Below, piece after piece: positions 35,310-44,629 of a DNA stretch of 64,000 bases. Under the pieces are notes generated by a model. That model saw nothing but the letters and a program-made list of their open reading frames with translations. It was not told the DNA's origin and did not search any database. The stretch is from contig NZ_BNEO01000002.1 of NCBI RefSeq assembly GCF_014905415.1, positions 1 to 64,000 on the forward strand, in the 5' to 3' direction. The position numbers were made by a program, and so were the translations under genes. The stretch is from Virgibacillus salexigens (GTDB lineage Bacteria; Bacillota; Bacilli; Bacillales; Amphibacillaceae). The first letter of the stretch is position 1. Each line of letters starts with the position of its first letter.

Positions 35310-35963
35310 ATGGAATTTATTGAGGCCATTCTAAAAATTTTGTTAGTTAACCTTATATTAAGTGGAGATAACGCTGTTGTAATAGCTATGGCAAGTAGGA
35401 AACTACCCAATTATTTGAAAAGACAAGCAGTTGTTTGGGGGACGATCGGAGCTATTACGTTTCGGATTATTTTCGTATTTCTAGTGATCTACCTCCTGAA
35501 ATTGCCTTTCATCCACTTCATCGGAGGCATCCTCTTGCTTATAGTTGCTTATAAATTATTGGTGGACAAGCAAGAAGAACAGCAGATAAAAGGTGGCAGT
35601 TCACTTAAAGAAGCAATCGTTATTATCATTTTTGCTGACTTAATTATGAGCTTAGACAATGTATTAGCAATTGTTGCAGTTTCGAATGGAGATATATTAT
35701 TGATTATGATCGGAATTATAGTAAGTATCCCCATTATTATTCTGGCAAGTCAATATATAATGGAATTAATGGAGGATTATGCTTCCATTGTCTATGTTGG
35801 AGCTTCAATTCTAGCGTGGACAGCAACAGAAATGCTGCTCAAAGAACAATTGATGGTTGATCTTCTTACTTTTATGCATATCACAGATACCGTTTTATAT
35901 ACCGTAATTATCTTATTTATACTAGTATTCGGCGGATATAAACGAAAAAAATATAACGCCTAA
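35310..35963 (+). CDS. TerC-family membrane protein (YjbE/YceF type)
   Basis: A 217-residue TerC-family protein with seven hydrophobic segments. It carries two related acidic motifs, NLILSGDNAVVIAMAS and DLIMSLDNVLAIVAVS, which form the metal path. Family members export Mn(2+) or help metalate secreted proteins. ATG 35310 is eight bases after GGAGG; a TTG at 35295 in frame overlaps that site. It is monocistronic. Confidence 0.9.
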   Translation: MEFIEAILKILLVNLILSGDNAVVIAMASRKLPNYLKRQAVVWGTIGAITFRIIFVFLVIYLLKLPFIHFIGGILLLIVAYKLLVDKQEEQQIKGGSSLKEAIVIIIFADLIMSLDNVLAIVAVSNGDILLIMIGIIVSIPIIILASQYIMELMEDYASIVYVGASILAWTATEMLLKEQLMVDLLTFMHITDTVLYTVIILFILVFGGYKRKKYNA

Positions 35964-36056
35964 TCAGAACGAATTCTCTTTTAACCACGATTAGAAATAT
36001 ATGATAATATGAACGTATTGTATTTTCAGTATTCGTGATAAAAGGGGAGAAGATGA

Positions 36057-36803
36057 ATGTTTGACTTGGCGGTTATGGAATGGCTGATTGTGATCTTATG
36101 TGCATTATTTATTGGTTTTTCTAAATCTGGTTTGCCAAACCTCGTCATATTGGTTATAACCATGATTATGTTTGTCTTCCCAGCAAGAGATTCGGTAGGC
36201 ATCTTATTGCCGATGTTGTTAATTGGAGACTTGTTTGCAGTTACATACTATCGAAGAAATGTTGTTTGGAAGCATCTGAAGGATTTGATACCTTGGGTTC
36301 TAATTGGTATTGTAGCAGGGTATTTTGTTTTAGAATATGTGAACGATCAACAATTAAAACCAATTATCGGTATTATTGTGTTAATAATGATCGCATTAAA
36401 TTTCATTCGCGAACGATTAGGTACGAAATTTAATCAAATGCTTCCTGCTTCCAAAAGTTTTACATTGTTAATGGGAATCCTTGGGGGATTTACGACAATG
36501 GTGGGGAATGCTGCCGGGGCAATTATGACGATTTACTTATTGGTTAAAGGCTTACCGAAGAAAGAATTCGTTGGAACAAGTGCATGGTTTTTCTTATTGG
36601 TAAACGTGATAAAAGTGCCTTTTTATATTCATTTGGGATTAATTACAACGGATTCTGTCATCGTTAATATAACAATGGCACCGGTCATTATACTCGGAGC
36701 ATGGATCGGTGTTAAAGTATTACCGTTAATTCCGCAAAGAGTGTTTACTATTCTTATTCTATTATTAGCTGCTTTAGGTGGAATTAATTTACTCTTGAAT
36801 TAA
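36057..36803 (+). CDS. TSUP (TauE/SafE) family permease
   Basis: A 248-residue membrane protein with about seven to eight helices. It has the repeated TSUP signatures LFIGFSKSGLPNLVILVI near the N-terminus and GILGGFTTMVGNAAGAIMTIYL in the middle. These permeases export sulfite, sulfoacetate or similar anions, and the substrate here is unknown. AAAGGGGAGAAGATGA precedes ATG 36057. It is followed 15 bp later by a decayed nucleotidyltransferase. Confidence 0.9.
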   Translation: MFDLAVMEWLIVILCALFIGFSKSGLPNLVILVITMIMFVFPARDSVGILLPMLLIGDLFAVTYYRRNVVWKHLKDLIPWVLIGIVAGYFVLEYVNDQQLKPIIGIIVLIMIALNFIRERLGTKFNQMLPASKSFTLLMGILGGFTTMVGNAAGAIMTIYLLVKGLPKKEFVGTSAWFFLLVNVIKVPFYIHLGLITTDSVIVNITMAPVIILGAWIGVKVLPLIPQRVFTILILLLAALGGINLLLN

Positions 36804-36818
36804 CGAGGAGGGAAGAAA

Positions 36819-37489
36819 ATGACATCCTTTCCGGCAATAAAGGCAGCTAAGCAATTTATTAGAAACGAATTTTCAACTTGTGATGCAGCTCTCTTAGCTG
36901 GGAGTACAGCAAGAGGTGAGGGAACAGAGACTTCTGTTTTAGATCTTGTGGTTTTTGATAGAACTGTTCGGTTAGCGTATAGAGAATCGGTGAAAGCTAT
37001 CAATTGGCCAATTGAAGTATTTGTACATAATTTATGTTCTTATAAAAACTTTTTTAAAAAAGATTGTGATCGTGCGAAGCCATCACTACTTCGAATGGTG
37101 GTTGAAGGCATCGCGCTTCAAGATAATGGGATCATTCATTCAATAAGAAGGAAGCGGCTATCCTTTTAAATCATGGTCCACTAATCTGGTTAACAAGTAA
37201 GATCAACCACCAACGTTATCTCATAACGGATATAGGAGAGCAGGTGAAATCATAATTGCTAATCGATTACTAGATTTAGAATTTGCTTTACGAACGAATA
37301 AGCATTGGCTGGTTACATCTAAATAGCTGATGCGATCTTTAGAGTCTTATAATGAGATATTTGCTAAGAATTTTATCAATGGATTTGACGATTTACATAT
37401 GGTAACAAAGAGTAGTAATGCAATTAGTGGAGCAAGTATTAGCACCATATGGTGGTAGGTTATTTGAAGGGGATTCAATTGGAAAGTAA
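36819..37489 (+). pseudogene. MNT-type nucleotidyltransferase-like gene, decayed
   Basis: It starts well (GAGGAGGGAAG, ATG 36819) with LLAGSTARGEGTETSVLDLVVF, a nucleotidyltransferase core in which the first Asp of the usual S-D-L-D is Val. The frame ends at 37169 after SIRRKRLSF. Continuing sequence is found out of frame: KEAAILLNHGPLIWLTS, HQRYLITDI, a TAA, then NRLLDLEFALRTNKHWLVTSK, a TAG, ESYNEIFAKNFINGFDDLHMVTKSSN. After a further shift comes EQVLAPYGGRLFEGDSIGK with its stop at 37487-37489. Two nonsense codons, at least two frameshifts and the lost catalytic Asp show a dead gene of about 220 codons. Confidence 0.85.
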
Positions 37490-37501
37490 GGTAACTGTGA
37501 A

Positions 37502-37561
37502 TTACACATAATAAATGATCATAGCTACAAGACAAATAGTTAATTTGGCAAGAAACTTCAT
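37502..37561 (-). CDS. Possible 19-residue hydrophobic peptide
   Basis: TTGGAGGTGA lies six to seven bases before ATG 37561, an excellent ribosome site, and the frame encodes MKFLAKLTICLVAMIIYYV. It resembles a signal-like membrane peptide. Without homologues this is weak evidence, and the frame is shorter than usual gene limits. Confidence 0.3.
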   Translation of the reverse strand: MKFLAKLTICLVAMIIYYV

Positions 37562-37753
37562 ATTGGCTTCACCTCCAATACAGTCCATTTATTAAGGTTT
37601 GGTTTAAGTATAAAATACAAATATTAAACCGGTATGAATACATCGTAAACGATATGTAAATGTAATACGGATAGCCCCAGCAATAGCATCAATTATTTGT
37701 ACATAAATCATTCTAGATACGTATAAAATGTATCGACGGAGGAGGTTGTACAA

Positions 37754-38485
37754 TTGGATGCTATCTTAGAGATTAGCTTATTCATTTTTATTGGGCTAAT
37801 AATGGGCGGGGTATTCGCATGGTTAATGCTTAAAATAGGGAAGCAGCAAATAATAAATCTTTATTTGTTTGCTACAGGAATTCTAATAGGTGTCGTCGGT
37901 TTCATGTTAATACCAGATGCCTTATCGCATTATAGTATTCCCGGATTAATGATTGGGACATTAGCTGGACTTTGTTTCATGATGTGTTTAGATGAATATG
38001 TAGTTAAAATTATAAAAAGAAAACAGATTCATCCCCGATTTGTTAGTGGTTCATTATTTTTAGTACTTGGTATCATATTCCATACGTTGCCGGCAGGGAT
38101 TACAATAGGTACGGAACTCACCGGAAGTTCATGGGAGATGAATTCGTTAGTCGGCACATTTTTGCTTCATCAGATTCCTGAAGGTATGGCGTTATTTGTT
38201 TCTTTTTTAGCTTGGACTGATTCCCTGACTCCATTTTTCTTTGCTGCACTTCTAGTAGCATTAAGTTTGTTTTTATCCATTCTTATAGGAAACTATGCGC
38301 TTGCATTTACTTATAAAACAAAATCAATAACTATGGGGCTAGCAATTGGAACCCTTAGCTTTGCAAGTGTACATAGCATATATCTCCAACAAGTAAAAAA
38401 ACAGAGGAAGTTTGTACATATCCTTTTAGGGGTTATGTTTGTACTTCTCTATATGATGGTATTTCTTGAACATGGAATAAGATGA
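37754..38485 (+). CDS. ZIP-family metal transporter
   Basis: A 243-residue ZIP-like protein with about eight helices. The metal-site helices carry HTLPAGITIG and LLHQIPEGMAL, the His-x-x-Pro-Glu-Gly signature of ZIP permeases. The His-rich loop of many ZIPs is replaced by a short basic stretch (IIKRKQIHPR). The start is TTG 37754 with GGAGG eight bases upstream. It lies 64 bp before a BASS transporter gene in the same direction. Confidence 0.88.
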   Translation: MDAILEISLFIFIGLIMGGVFAWLMLKIGKQQIINLYLFATGILIGVVGFMLIPDALSHYSIPGLMIGTLAGLCFMMCLDEYVVKIIKRKQIHPRFVSGSLFLVLGIIFHTLPAGITIGTELTGSSWEMNSLVGTFLLHQIPEGMALFVSFLAWTDSLTPFFFAALLVALSLFLSILIGNYALAFTYKTKSITMGLAIGTLSFASVHSIYLQQVKKQRKFVHILLGVMFVLLYMMVFLEHGIR

Positions 38486-38549
38486 GGGCTAGTGTAATTA
38501 TCAGATTTTTGATATTATATTGAAATATCATTGGATAGGGGGAGTAGAA

Positions 38550-39515
38550 ATGCGCGTATTAGAAAAAATTAGTTCAATAGCTGGAAATACATTTGCAATA
38601 TGGGTTGTTTTATTTGGAATTATCAGTTTTATCTTACCTGATGGATTCACTTGGATTGCTCCACATATATCGGTCTTATTAGGAGTGATTATGTTTGGTA
38701 TGGGTTTAACGCTTTCTCCTGCTGACTTTAAGGGGGTCATGCAAGCACCAAGAAGTGTATTAATAGCGGTTCTAGCGCAGTACACGATTATGCCATGCAT
38801 AGCTTATGGATTGGCGGTTGCATTTCAGCTCCCTCCCGAAATAGCAGTTGGGGTTATCTTAGTAGGTTGTTGTCCAGGAGGGACTGCTTCCAATGTGATT
38901 ACCTTTTTAGCAAAAGGAAACACTGCTCTATCTGTATCAGTAACTACGGTATCTACGTTACTAGCACCAATATTAACACCGGCATTAACCCTTCTATTTG
39001 CGAGTGAATGGATGTCCGTATCATTTGCAGAAATGGTCATGTCCATAGTTAAAATGGTATTATTACCAATTATATTAGGTGTTATTATTCGAATGCTTTT
39101 CCGTAAGCAGGTTGAAAAAAGTGTAGCCGTATTGCCGCTCGTTTCAGTCATTGGCATTGTAGCTGTTGCAGCAGCAGTTGTATCAGTTAATACAGATGCG
39201 ATTGCATCCTCCGGTTTACTTATTTTTGGTGTAGTCGTGTTACATAATGTATTAGGATTAATGTTAGGGTTTATGTTAGCAAGGATCTGCAGGCTAAATT
39301 TCCATGATCAGAAAGCAGTTTCGATTGAAGTAGGAATGCAAAATTCAGGACTTGGTTCTACACTAGCTCTTACTTATTTTGCGCCAATTGCAGCTGTACC
39401 AAGTGCTATTTTCAGTGTATGGCATAATATTTCTGGACCGGTTTTAGCAACCATTTGGGCGAAGAGAAGTCAAACTATTGATCCGCCACAAGATAAGGGA
39501 GAAAAATTAGCATAA
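38550..39515 (+). CDS. Bile acid:sodium symporter family (BASS) transporter
   Basis: A 321-residue transporter with ten predicted helices. The core motifs are GVILVGCCPGGTASNVITFLAKGNTALSVSVTTVST in the crossing helix region and EVGMQNSGLGSTLA. Bacterial relatives (YocS/ASBT-like) take up organic acids such as pantoate or bile acids with sodium. GGGGGAG precedes ATG 38550; an in-frame ATG at 38520 has no ribosome site. A strong terminator follows. Confidence 0.9.
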   Translation: MRVLEKISSIAGNTFAIWVVLFGIISFILPDGFTWIAPHISVLLGVIMFGMGLTLSPADFKGVMQAPRSVLIAVLAQYTIMPCIAYGLAVAFQLPPEIAVGVILVGCCPGGTASNVITFLAKGNTALSVSVTTVSTLLAPILTPALTLLFASEWMSVSFAEMVMSIVKMVLLPIILGVIIRMLFRKQVEKSVAVLPLVSVIGIVAVAAAVVSVNTDAIASSGLLIFGVVVLHNVLGLMLGFMLARICRLNFHDQKAVSIEVGMQNSGLGSTLALTYFAPIAAVPSAIFSVWHNISGPVLATIWAKRSQTIDPPQDKGEKLA

Positions 39516-39521
39516 GTGGAT

Positions 39522-39556
39522 AAAAGGAGAATGTCTCAAAGGCATTCTCCTTTTAT
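39522..39556 (+). terminator. Terminator after the BASS gene
   Basis: Perfect 12-bp stem AAAAGGAGAATG (39522-39533) / CATTCTCCTTTT (39543-39554). Confidence 0.85.
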
Positions 39557-39570
39557 TATAAAGAGCTTGA

Positions 39571-39602
39571 AATAAATTAGATTTGATTAGATCTAATTTA
39601 TT
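39571..39602. promoter_or_regulatory. Perfect 12-bp inverted repeat upstream of the Rep-like/XRE gene
   Basis: AATAAATTAGAT (39571-39582) and ATCTAATTTATT (39591-39602) are exact reverse complements with an 8-base spacer. It lies 78 bp before the gene and has no T tract, so it looks like an operator, perhaps for the XRE domain of the gene product. Confidence 0.6.
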
Positions 39603-39679
39603 GATGAATTAGAAAATAAAGAAATTAATAAATAAATGTGTTAAAATAATAAAATAAATACCTTCGGAGGGAATGTATA

Positions 39680-41719
39680 TTGAAAAAGAGTTATTTTAAT
39701 AATGACAATGTATACTCTGAGAATTTGAAATACCTATCTAGTATTTGGTCTGAGAAAATAGATAACTTCTATGTATTGTGCATTTATGATGAGGGGAATT
39801 TTAATAACCCGAGCTATCGGTTATTCAATAACAACATCTCAATTGTGGAAGGTAGTAAGTCATCTAATACGTTCATTATTTGGGAGCAATCCTATCAAAA
39901 AAATAAAGATTTATTTTTTAAATTACGTGTTGCCTCAAGAAATGAATTGATGAAACAAATAGCAAAATATATTGTAAATTATTTATTGAAGGAATATGAA
40001 TCGTATTCCAGCGCTCCGATTGAAAGTCACCAAATTCTTAATAAAAAAAGTTATATTAGCAAATTAATTGAGAAATTCGAAATTATATTGAAAAGAGATA
40101 CATTCCTCGTAAACCATAGAGTTTGGGAGGATTTTTGCAAATGGTTTAAAGCATACTTAATAAATTGGGTACTTGAGGATATCCAAGAATCAATTGGTAT
40201 TCCGACAATGAATACGTTAAATGAAAAACAACTAAATGAATTATTTTATCATTATATAACTAAAAACTTTACGGAAAATAACGATTTCACTGTAAAGTTT
40301 ACAAATATTATCGACGATTATGTTCAAAAATGGGTAGAAAAAATTATTGCTTCACTGAAACTTAAGAATATATCGATTGATAAAATCATTCAATTGCTTG
40401 AACTAACTGAAGATCCAATAACAATCAAAGGCAATAATTATCAAAAAGATATCTATTATACGTTAATTAAGGATGGATGTATACGTGTAATGAGTAATGC
40501 TCCATATCAAACTATAAGAGAAGCATTATCACTAAATAGGTTCCAGCATAATCCATCTTTACCTTGGCCCAGTGCGGTTCTACATAATGGTGTGATTGAT
40601 GGAGTGGTGCAAATAAAGCCAATTCGTTTTCAGAAAAAAGCGAAGAATAGTGATGTACCCAAGGTGGTATCGTTGAAACAAATCGAACGGTTATTTGAAT
40701 TAGCAGTTGATGTATATGATGCATTATGCAGTTTTTATTTATCAAGAGCCCAGCATCACAGCGATATTGTAGAAATTCGAATCGATGATCTATTAGCTTT
40801 AAGAGGTCTAAAACCAAAACTTGGAGGAAGTGGTCGAAGAGGAGGATATGAAAGTGAACAGCGCAAAAATATTTTGGAAGCGCTTTCTGTTATACAGAAA
40901 TTATGGATTAGCTTAGAGAAGGCTACCGTGTATGAGAAAGGGAAGCCTGTTCAATTGAAATTAGAGGGAAGCGCATTTAAATTTTTAGATGACCGTAATA
41001 AAGAGCAATTCATTGATAGAAAATTACGAGTTCAAACTATAAGGTTTACGGTAGGTGAGGTATTTGAAAAGTATTTATATGGTACCGGCAGGCAAATCGC
41101 ATTGTTACCAATTCAAACTTTACAGTATAACGTTTATCGTAAAAAATGGGAAAAGAAATTAATAAGATATTTGAGTTGGAGATGGAGAACGCAAGCCAGA
41201 AAGGGAGAATACTTACAACCTCACAAAATAAGCACATTATTAAGTGCTATAGGGGAGAAGGTAAATGAACGAATACCATCTAGGTCAAGAGATAGATTGG
41301 AACAAGCATTTGATGCATTATTGGAAGGTGAAGTAATCGCATCGTGGCAATATGAGCAGTGGAATGAATCGATTGCATCAAATAAAGGATGGTCACGAAT
41401 ATGGTTGAATTCGACGGTTATTATCGAACCTCCGGATGCCATTAAAAAGCATTATATTTCAATAACGAAGCAGCGAGGGAAAAGTAACAAATTTACAATT
41501 AATCCAAAATATTCAAAATCAATAGATGATGAACGTAATATTGGAAAAGAATTAAAGGTTATTCGGAAAGATCAAAAGCTTACGATATCACAATTGGCAG
41601 AAGAATTGGAGATATCTGCTGCGTATTTGAGTACGATCGAAAGAGGTATCAATATACCATCGAAACGAGTAGAAACTAGAATAATACGCTGGATGTATAG
41701 TTATGAAATTAAAAAATAA
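39680..41719 (+). CDS. Large protein of unknown function with C-terminal XRE helix-turn-helix
   Basis: A 679-residue protein with no recognised overall family. Residues 1-290 are rich in Asn, Lys, Trp and Tyr. Residues about 300-600 contain SAVLHNGVIDGVVQIKPI, VVSLKQIERLFELAVDVYDAL, LALRGLKPKLGGSGRRGGYE and RIPSRSRDRLEQAFDALLEGEVI. This mix reminds me of winged-helix replication initiators of plasmids, without certainty. The C-terminus (about 620-670, ELKVIRKDQKLTISQLAEELEISAAYLSTIERG) is a clear XRE HTH. GGAGG precedes the ATG-equivalent TTG 39680. It stands alone between two terminators and is more AT- and Asn-rich than its neighbours, suggesting acquisition from a mobile element. Confidence 0.75.
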   Translation: MKKSYFNNDNVYSENLKYLSSIWSEKIDNFYVLCIYDEGNFNNPSYRLFNNNISIVEGSKSSNTFIIWEQSYQKNKDLFFKLRVASRNELMKQIAKYIVNYLLKEYESYSSAPIESHQILNKKSYISKLIEKFEIILKRDTFLVNHRVWEDFCKWFKAYLINWVLEDIQESIGIPTMNTLNEKQLNELFYHYITKNFTENNDFTVKFTNIIDDYVQKWVEKIIASLKLKNISIDKIIQLLELTEDPITIKGNNYQKDIYYTLIKDGCIRVMSNAPYQTIREALSLNRFQHNPSLPWPSAVLHNGVIDGVVQIKPIRFQKKAKNSDVPKVVSLKQIERLFELAVDVYDALCSFYLSRAQHHSDIVEIRIDDLLALRGLKPKLGGSGRRGGYESEQRKNILEALSVIQKLWISLEKATVYEKGKPVQLKLEGSAFKFLDDRNKEQFIDRKLRVQTIRFTVGEVFEKYLYGTGRQIALLPIQTLQYNVYRKKWEKKLIRYLSWRWRTQARKGEYLQPHKISTLLSAIGEKVNERIPSRSRDRLEQAFDALLEGEVIASWQYEQWNESIASNKGWSRIWLNSTVIIEPPDAIKKHYISITKQRGKSNKFTINPKYSKSIDDERNIGKELKVIRKDQKLTISQLAEELEISAAYLSTIERGINIPSKRVETRIIRWMYSYEIKK

Positions 41720-41732
41720 AATAGCACTTCAC

Positions 41733-41764
41733 CCTCATACATGTTTGGTGTATGAGGTTTTTTT
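41733..41764 (+). terminator. Terminator of the Rep-like/XRE gene
   Basis: CCTCATACA (41733-41741) / TGTATGAGG (41749-41757) followed by seven T. Confidence 0.9.
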
Positions 41765-41992
41765 GATTAACTATGCGTTTAAACAATTCACATGTCGGGG
41801 TTATCATGAACTGTTGTCGGGTTTGAATAGGTTAGAAATTTTTTTATGAGCTTTTTGCTTCTTGTATGAAGGCAACTTTTGAAATTAGTTAAAACCTAAT
41901 AATTAAATAAATTTGATATTTAGTTTAATAATAATATTTTTACCTCTCGATTTATCATGACGAATAACATAAATAAATCGAGGTGATGGATA

Positions 41993-44158
41993 TTGGTTTA
42001 TCAAGAGGAATCCTATTTAGAGCTTGAAAATCTGTTTAATCCACAATCATTAGCTATACTGGGTGCTTCTGGAAACAAAAACAAGTTAGGAAATATGCTA
42101 ATTAAATCCTTAATAGAAGGAGGTTTTAAAGGAGAGATCTATCCAATAAACCCAAAAACTGAAAGCATAGAAGGTTTGGATTGCTTTGCTTCTGTATTAG
42201 ATGTACCAACTGAGATTGATTTAGCAATCTTTTGTGTAGGTGCAGACAAAGTAATAAATGGCCTACAAGAATGTGCAAGAAAAAATGTGAAATCCGCAAT
42301 TATATATGCTTCGGGGTTTTCGGAAATAGGAGAAGCAGGTGAAAAAGAACAGCAGCGAGTCAATCAAATCGCAAAACAGGCAGGAATTCGACTAATAGGC
42401 CCTAATTGTGTAGGAATTGTTAATACTTCTAATGGATTAATGGCAACGTTTTCGCCTGGTCTTACAGGAGTTCCAGAAAATAAACAGAGAGAAGTAGGGT
42501 TTGTTACACAAAGTGGAGCATTTGGTGTATTGACTTATATTGCAGCAGCACAAAACAGGCTAAGTTTTAACTACTTTGTAAGCGTTGGGAATGAAGTTGA
42601 TACCGAGTTCTCCGATGTAATTGAGTACATGCTTCATGACTCAAACACTAGTGTGATTAGTGGATACTTAGAAGGGGAGAAAAGCCCTCATAAGTTACGT
42701 CAATTAGCAAAACAAGCATTAGATAAAAATAAGCCAATCGTCATAATGAAGGCAGGGAGAAGTAATGCAGGTAGTAAGGCAGCTGCTTCACATACTGGAT
42801 CATTAGCTGGTTCGGACAAAATTTATGATGGTTTATTTAAACAGACAGGTATTATTCGGGTAGATGATTATGAGGATATAATTGCTTTTACAAAGCTCTT
42901 TTTATCCAAAAAACTACCTACAGGTAAAAATACAGCTATTGTTACTAGTTCCGGTGGACGAGGAATTAATGAAGCAGATCGATGCGAAGCATTTGGTCTT
43001 AAAATAAATCCATTAAATGAAAAAGTTAAGAAGGATATCGAACAAAATATTCCATCTTATGGAAGCGCTTTAAACCCAATAGACCTAACTGCAGCTGCAG
43101 CAGTATCTAATCCAGAATTATATATTGAACCACTTAAGGTTCTTGCTAACGACCCTGAGACAGATATAATCATCTTCACCGAATTTCCAATGGGCTGGAC
43201 GGAGGATAATCCATCCTTAAAAGAGTTTGTGGATATATGTAGAAATACGGATAAATTTATTCTTATTGCTACGTTTCCGTTAGAAGGTATGTCGATTCCA
43301 AAGTCAGCTGATTATCTTGAACAAAATGGGATACCTGTAATACCTGGTGATTTAAACCCTATTAGAGCACTGAAAAAGTTAGTTCAATATAGCGAGAAAT
43401 ATGAAAAAAATAAACGAGCAAATGAACAAACATCACCTAAAATTAGCAGAAAAAACGAATTGCAGTTACAACCAGGAGCAACTCTAAGTGAGTCTCAAGC
43501 AGCTGATATTTTAGATCTTTACGGAATTCAAACAACGAAAAGAGCGATCGCTTTATCATTAGATGAAGCTGTCAATCAGGCAAATACAATTGGTTATCCA
43601 GTTGTCTTAAAAGTTGACTCGCCTGAAATTCCTCATAAAACGGATGCTCATGCAATTGCGTTAAATATAAGCAATGAACAACAGTTAAGGAAAACATTTA
43701 ATCAGATTTTAAAAAATGCTAAGGAATATAACCCTGATGCCCAAATTAACGGAATATCTGTACAAGAAATGTTACCTGAAGGAATTGAGGTAATTGTTGG
43801 AGTCACGAATGATTCCGTATTTGGTCCAGTTATTATGTTAGGACTAGGTGGGGTATTTGTAGAAGTTTTCCAAGACACTTCATTTAGAATTGCACCTTTA
43901 ACTAGGAATGACGCCATCGAAATGATAGAAGAGTTACAAAGCTTTCCAATTCTTAAAGGATTTCGAGGAAGGGATTCAGTTGCTTTAGAGCCTATTATAG
44001 ATACGTTGTTAAAGGTATCAGCATTTGCTTCTGATTATGGAGATGCTATCAAAGAATTGGATATTAATCCTCTTATTGTATATGAAAACAAAGTTGTTGC
44101 GGCTGATGCAATGTTGGTGGTACAAGATTCCAAAAAAGTATTGAAGATTGGTGGTTAA
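41993..44158 (+). CDS. NDP-forming acyl-CoA synthetase (alpha-beta fusion)
   Basis: A 721-residue acyl-CoA synthetase (ADP-forming). The order is an N-terminal CoA-binding Rossmann domain (about 15-140, LAILGASGNKNKLG), succinyl-CoA-synthetase-like flavodoxin domains with the phospho-His loop AASHTGSLAGSD (His267), and a C-terminal ATP-grasp domain (about 490-715, IGYPVVLKVDSPEIPHKTD and MLGLGGVFVEVF). It interconverts an acid and its CoA thioester with ATP. It leads the CoA-dependent degradation cluster, so it may activate the substrate or recover ATP from a product acyl-CoA. The start is TTG 41993, with GAGGTGAT upstream. It is followed by eight bases and the first hotdog gene. Confidence 0.92.
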   Translation: MVYQEESYLELENLFNPQSLAILGASGNKNKLGNMLIKSLIEGGFKGEIYPINPKTESIEGLDCFASVLDVPTEIDLAIFCVGADKVINGLQECARKNVKSAIIYASGFSEIGEAGEKEQQRVNQIAKQAGIRLIGPNCVGIVNTSNGLMATFSPGLTGVPENKQREVGFVTQSGAFGVLTYIAAAQNRLSFNYFVSVGNEVDTEFSDVIEYMLHDSNTSVISGYLEGEKSPHKLRQLAKQALDKNKPIVIMKAGRSNAGSKAAASHTGSLAGSDKIYDGLFKQTGIIRVDDYEDIIAFTKLFLSKKLPTGKNTAIVTSSGGRGINEADRCEAFGLKINPLNEKVKKDIEQNIPSYGSALNPIDLTAAAAVSNPELYIEPLKVLANDPETDIIIFTEFPMGWTEDNPSLKEFVDICRNTDKFILIATFPLEGMSIPKSADYLEQNGIPVIPGDLNPIRALKKLVQYSEKYEKNKRANEQTSPKISRKNELQLQPGATLSESQAADILDLYGIQTTKRAIALSLDEAVNQANTIGYPVVLKVDSPEIPHKTDAHAIALNISNEQQLRKTFNQILKNAKEYNPDAQINGISVQEMLPEGIEVIVGVTNDSVFGPVIMLGLGGVFVEVFQDTSFRIAPLTRNDAIEMIEELQSFPILKGFRGRDSVALEPIIDTLLKVSAFASDYGDAIKELDINPLIVYENKVVAADAMLVVQDSKKVLKIGG

Positions 44159-44165
44159 TAAAAGT

Positions 44166-44609
44166 ATGGAATTAGATAAAAGTGTAATTGGCTTACAAGG
44201 GAAAGTTTATAACTTTGAAGTGGAAAAAAGACATATTCGCCAATTTGCAGAGGCGATAGGTGATCCGAATCCTTTGTATAAGGATGAACAATATGCCAAG
44301 GATACACCCCACAAGGGAATTATCGCTCCTCTAACTTTTCCAATTACGATTGGTGCAGATGGAGGAGATCTGCCACTTCAGCTAGATACAAAACGAATGC
44401 TACATGGGGAGCAAGAATTTATCTATTATCAATCGATTCGTCCTGGTGATCGGCTCCAATGTCAAATGAAAGTGACTGATTTGTATGAACGAGAAGGAAA
44501 AAGTGGACGTATGCAGTTTTTAGTAATAGATACGGAAATTAAAGATGATGAAGAACAGATGGTTGCTATCAGTAGGATGAATATTATTTACAGAAGCTTA
44601 ACTACGTAA
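44166..44609 (+). CDS. MaoC-type dehydratase N-domain protein (hotdog, ChsH2N-like)
   Basis: A 147-residue single hotdog domain of the FAS1-like dehydratase type: KVYNFEVEKRHIRQFAEAIGDPNPLYKDEQYA and GIIAPLTFPITIGADGGDLPL. In R-specific hydratases this loop reads D-x-N-P-x-H. Here the Asp is present but the His is Tyr, so this subunit is probably not catalytic by itself. That matches a heterodimer with the next protein, as in ChsH1-ChsH2. ATG 44166 uses GGTGG upstream; the stop overlaps the next frame (TAATG). Confidence 0.85.
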   Translation: MELDKSVIGLQGKVYNFEVEKRHIRQFAEAIGDPNPLYKDEQYAKDTPHKGIIAPLTFPITIGADGGDLPLQLDTKRMLHGEQEFIYYQSIRPGDRLQCQMKVTDLYEREGKSGRMQFLVIDTEIKDDEEQMVAISRMNIIYRSLTT

Positions 44610-44629
44610 TGCCAGGAGGAGAAATGGTG

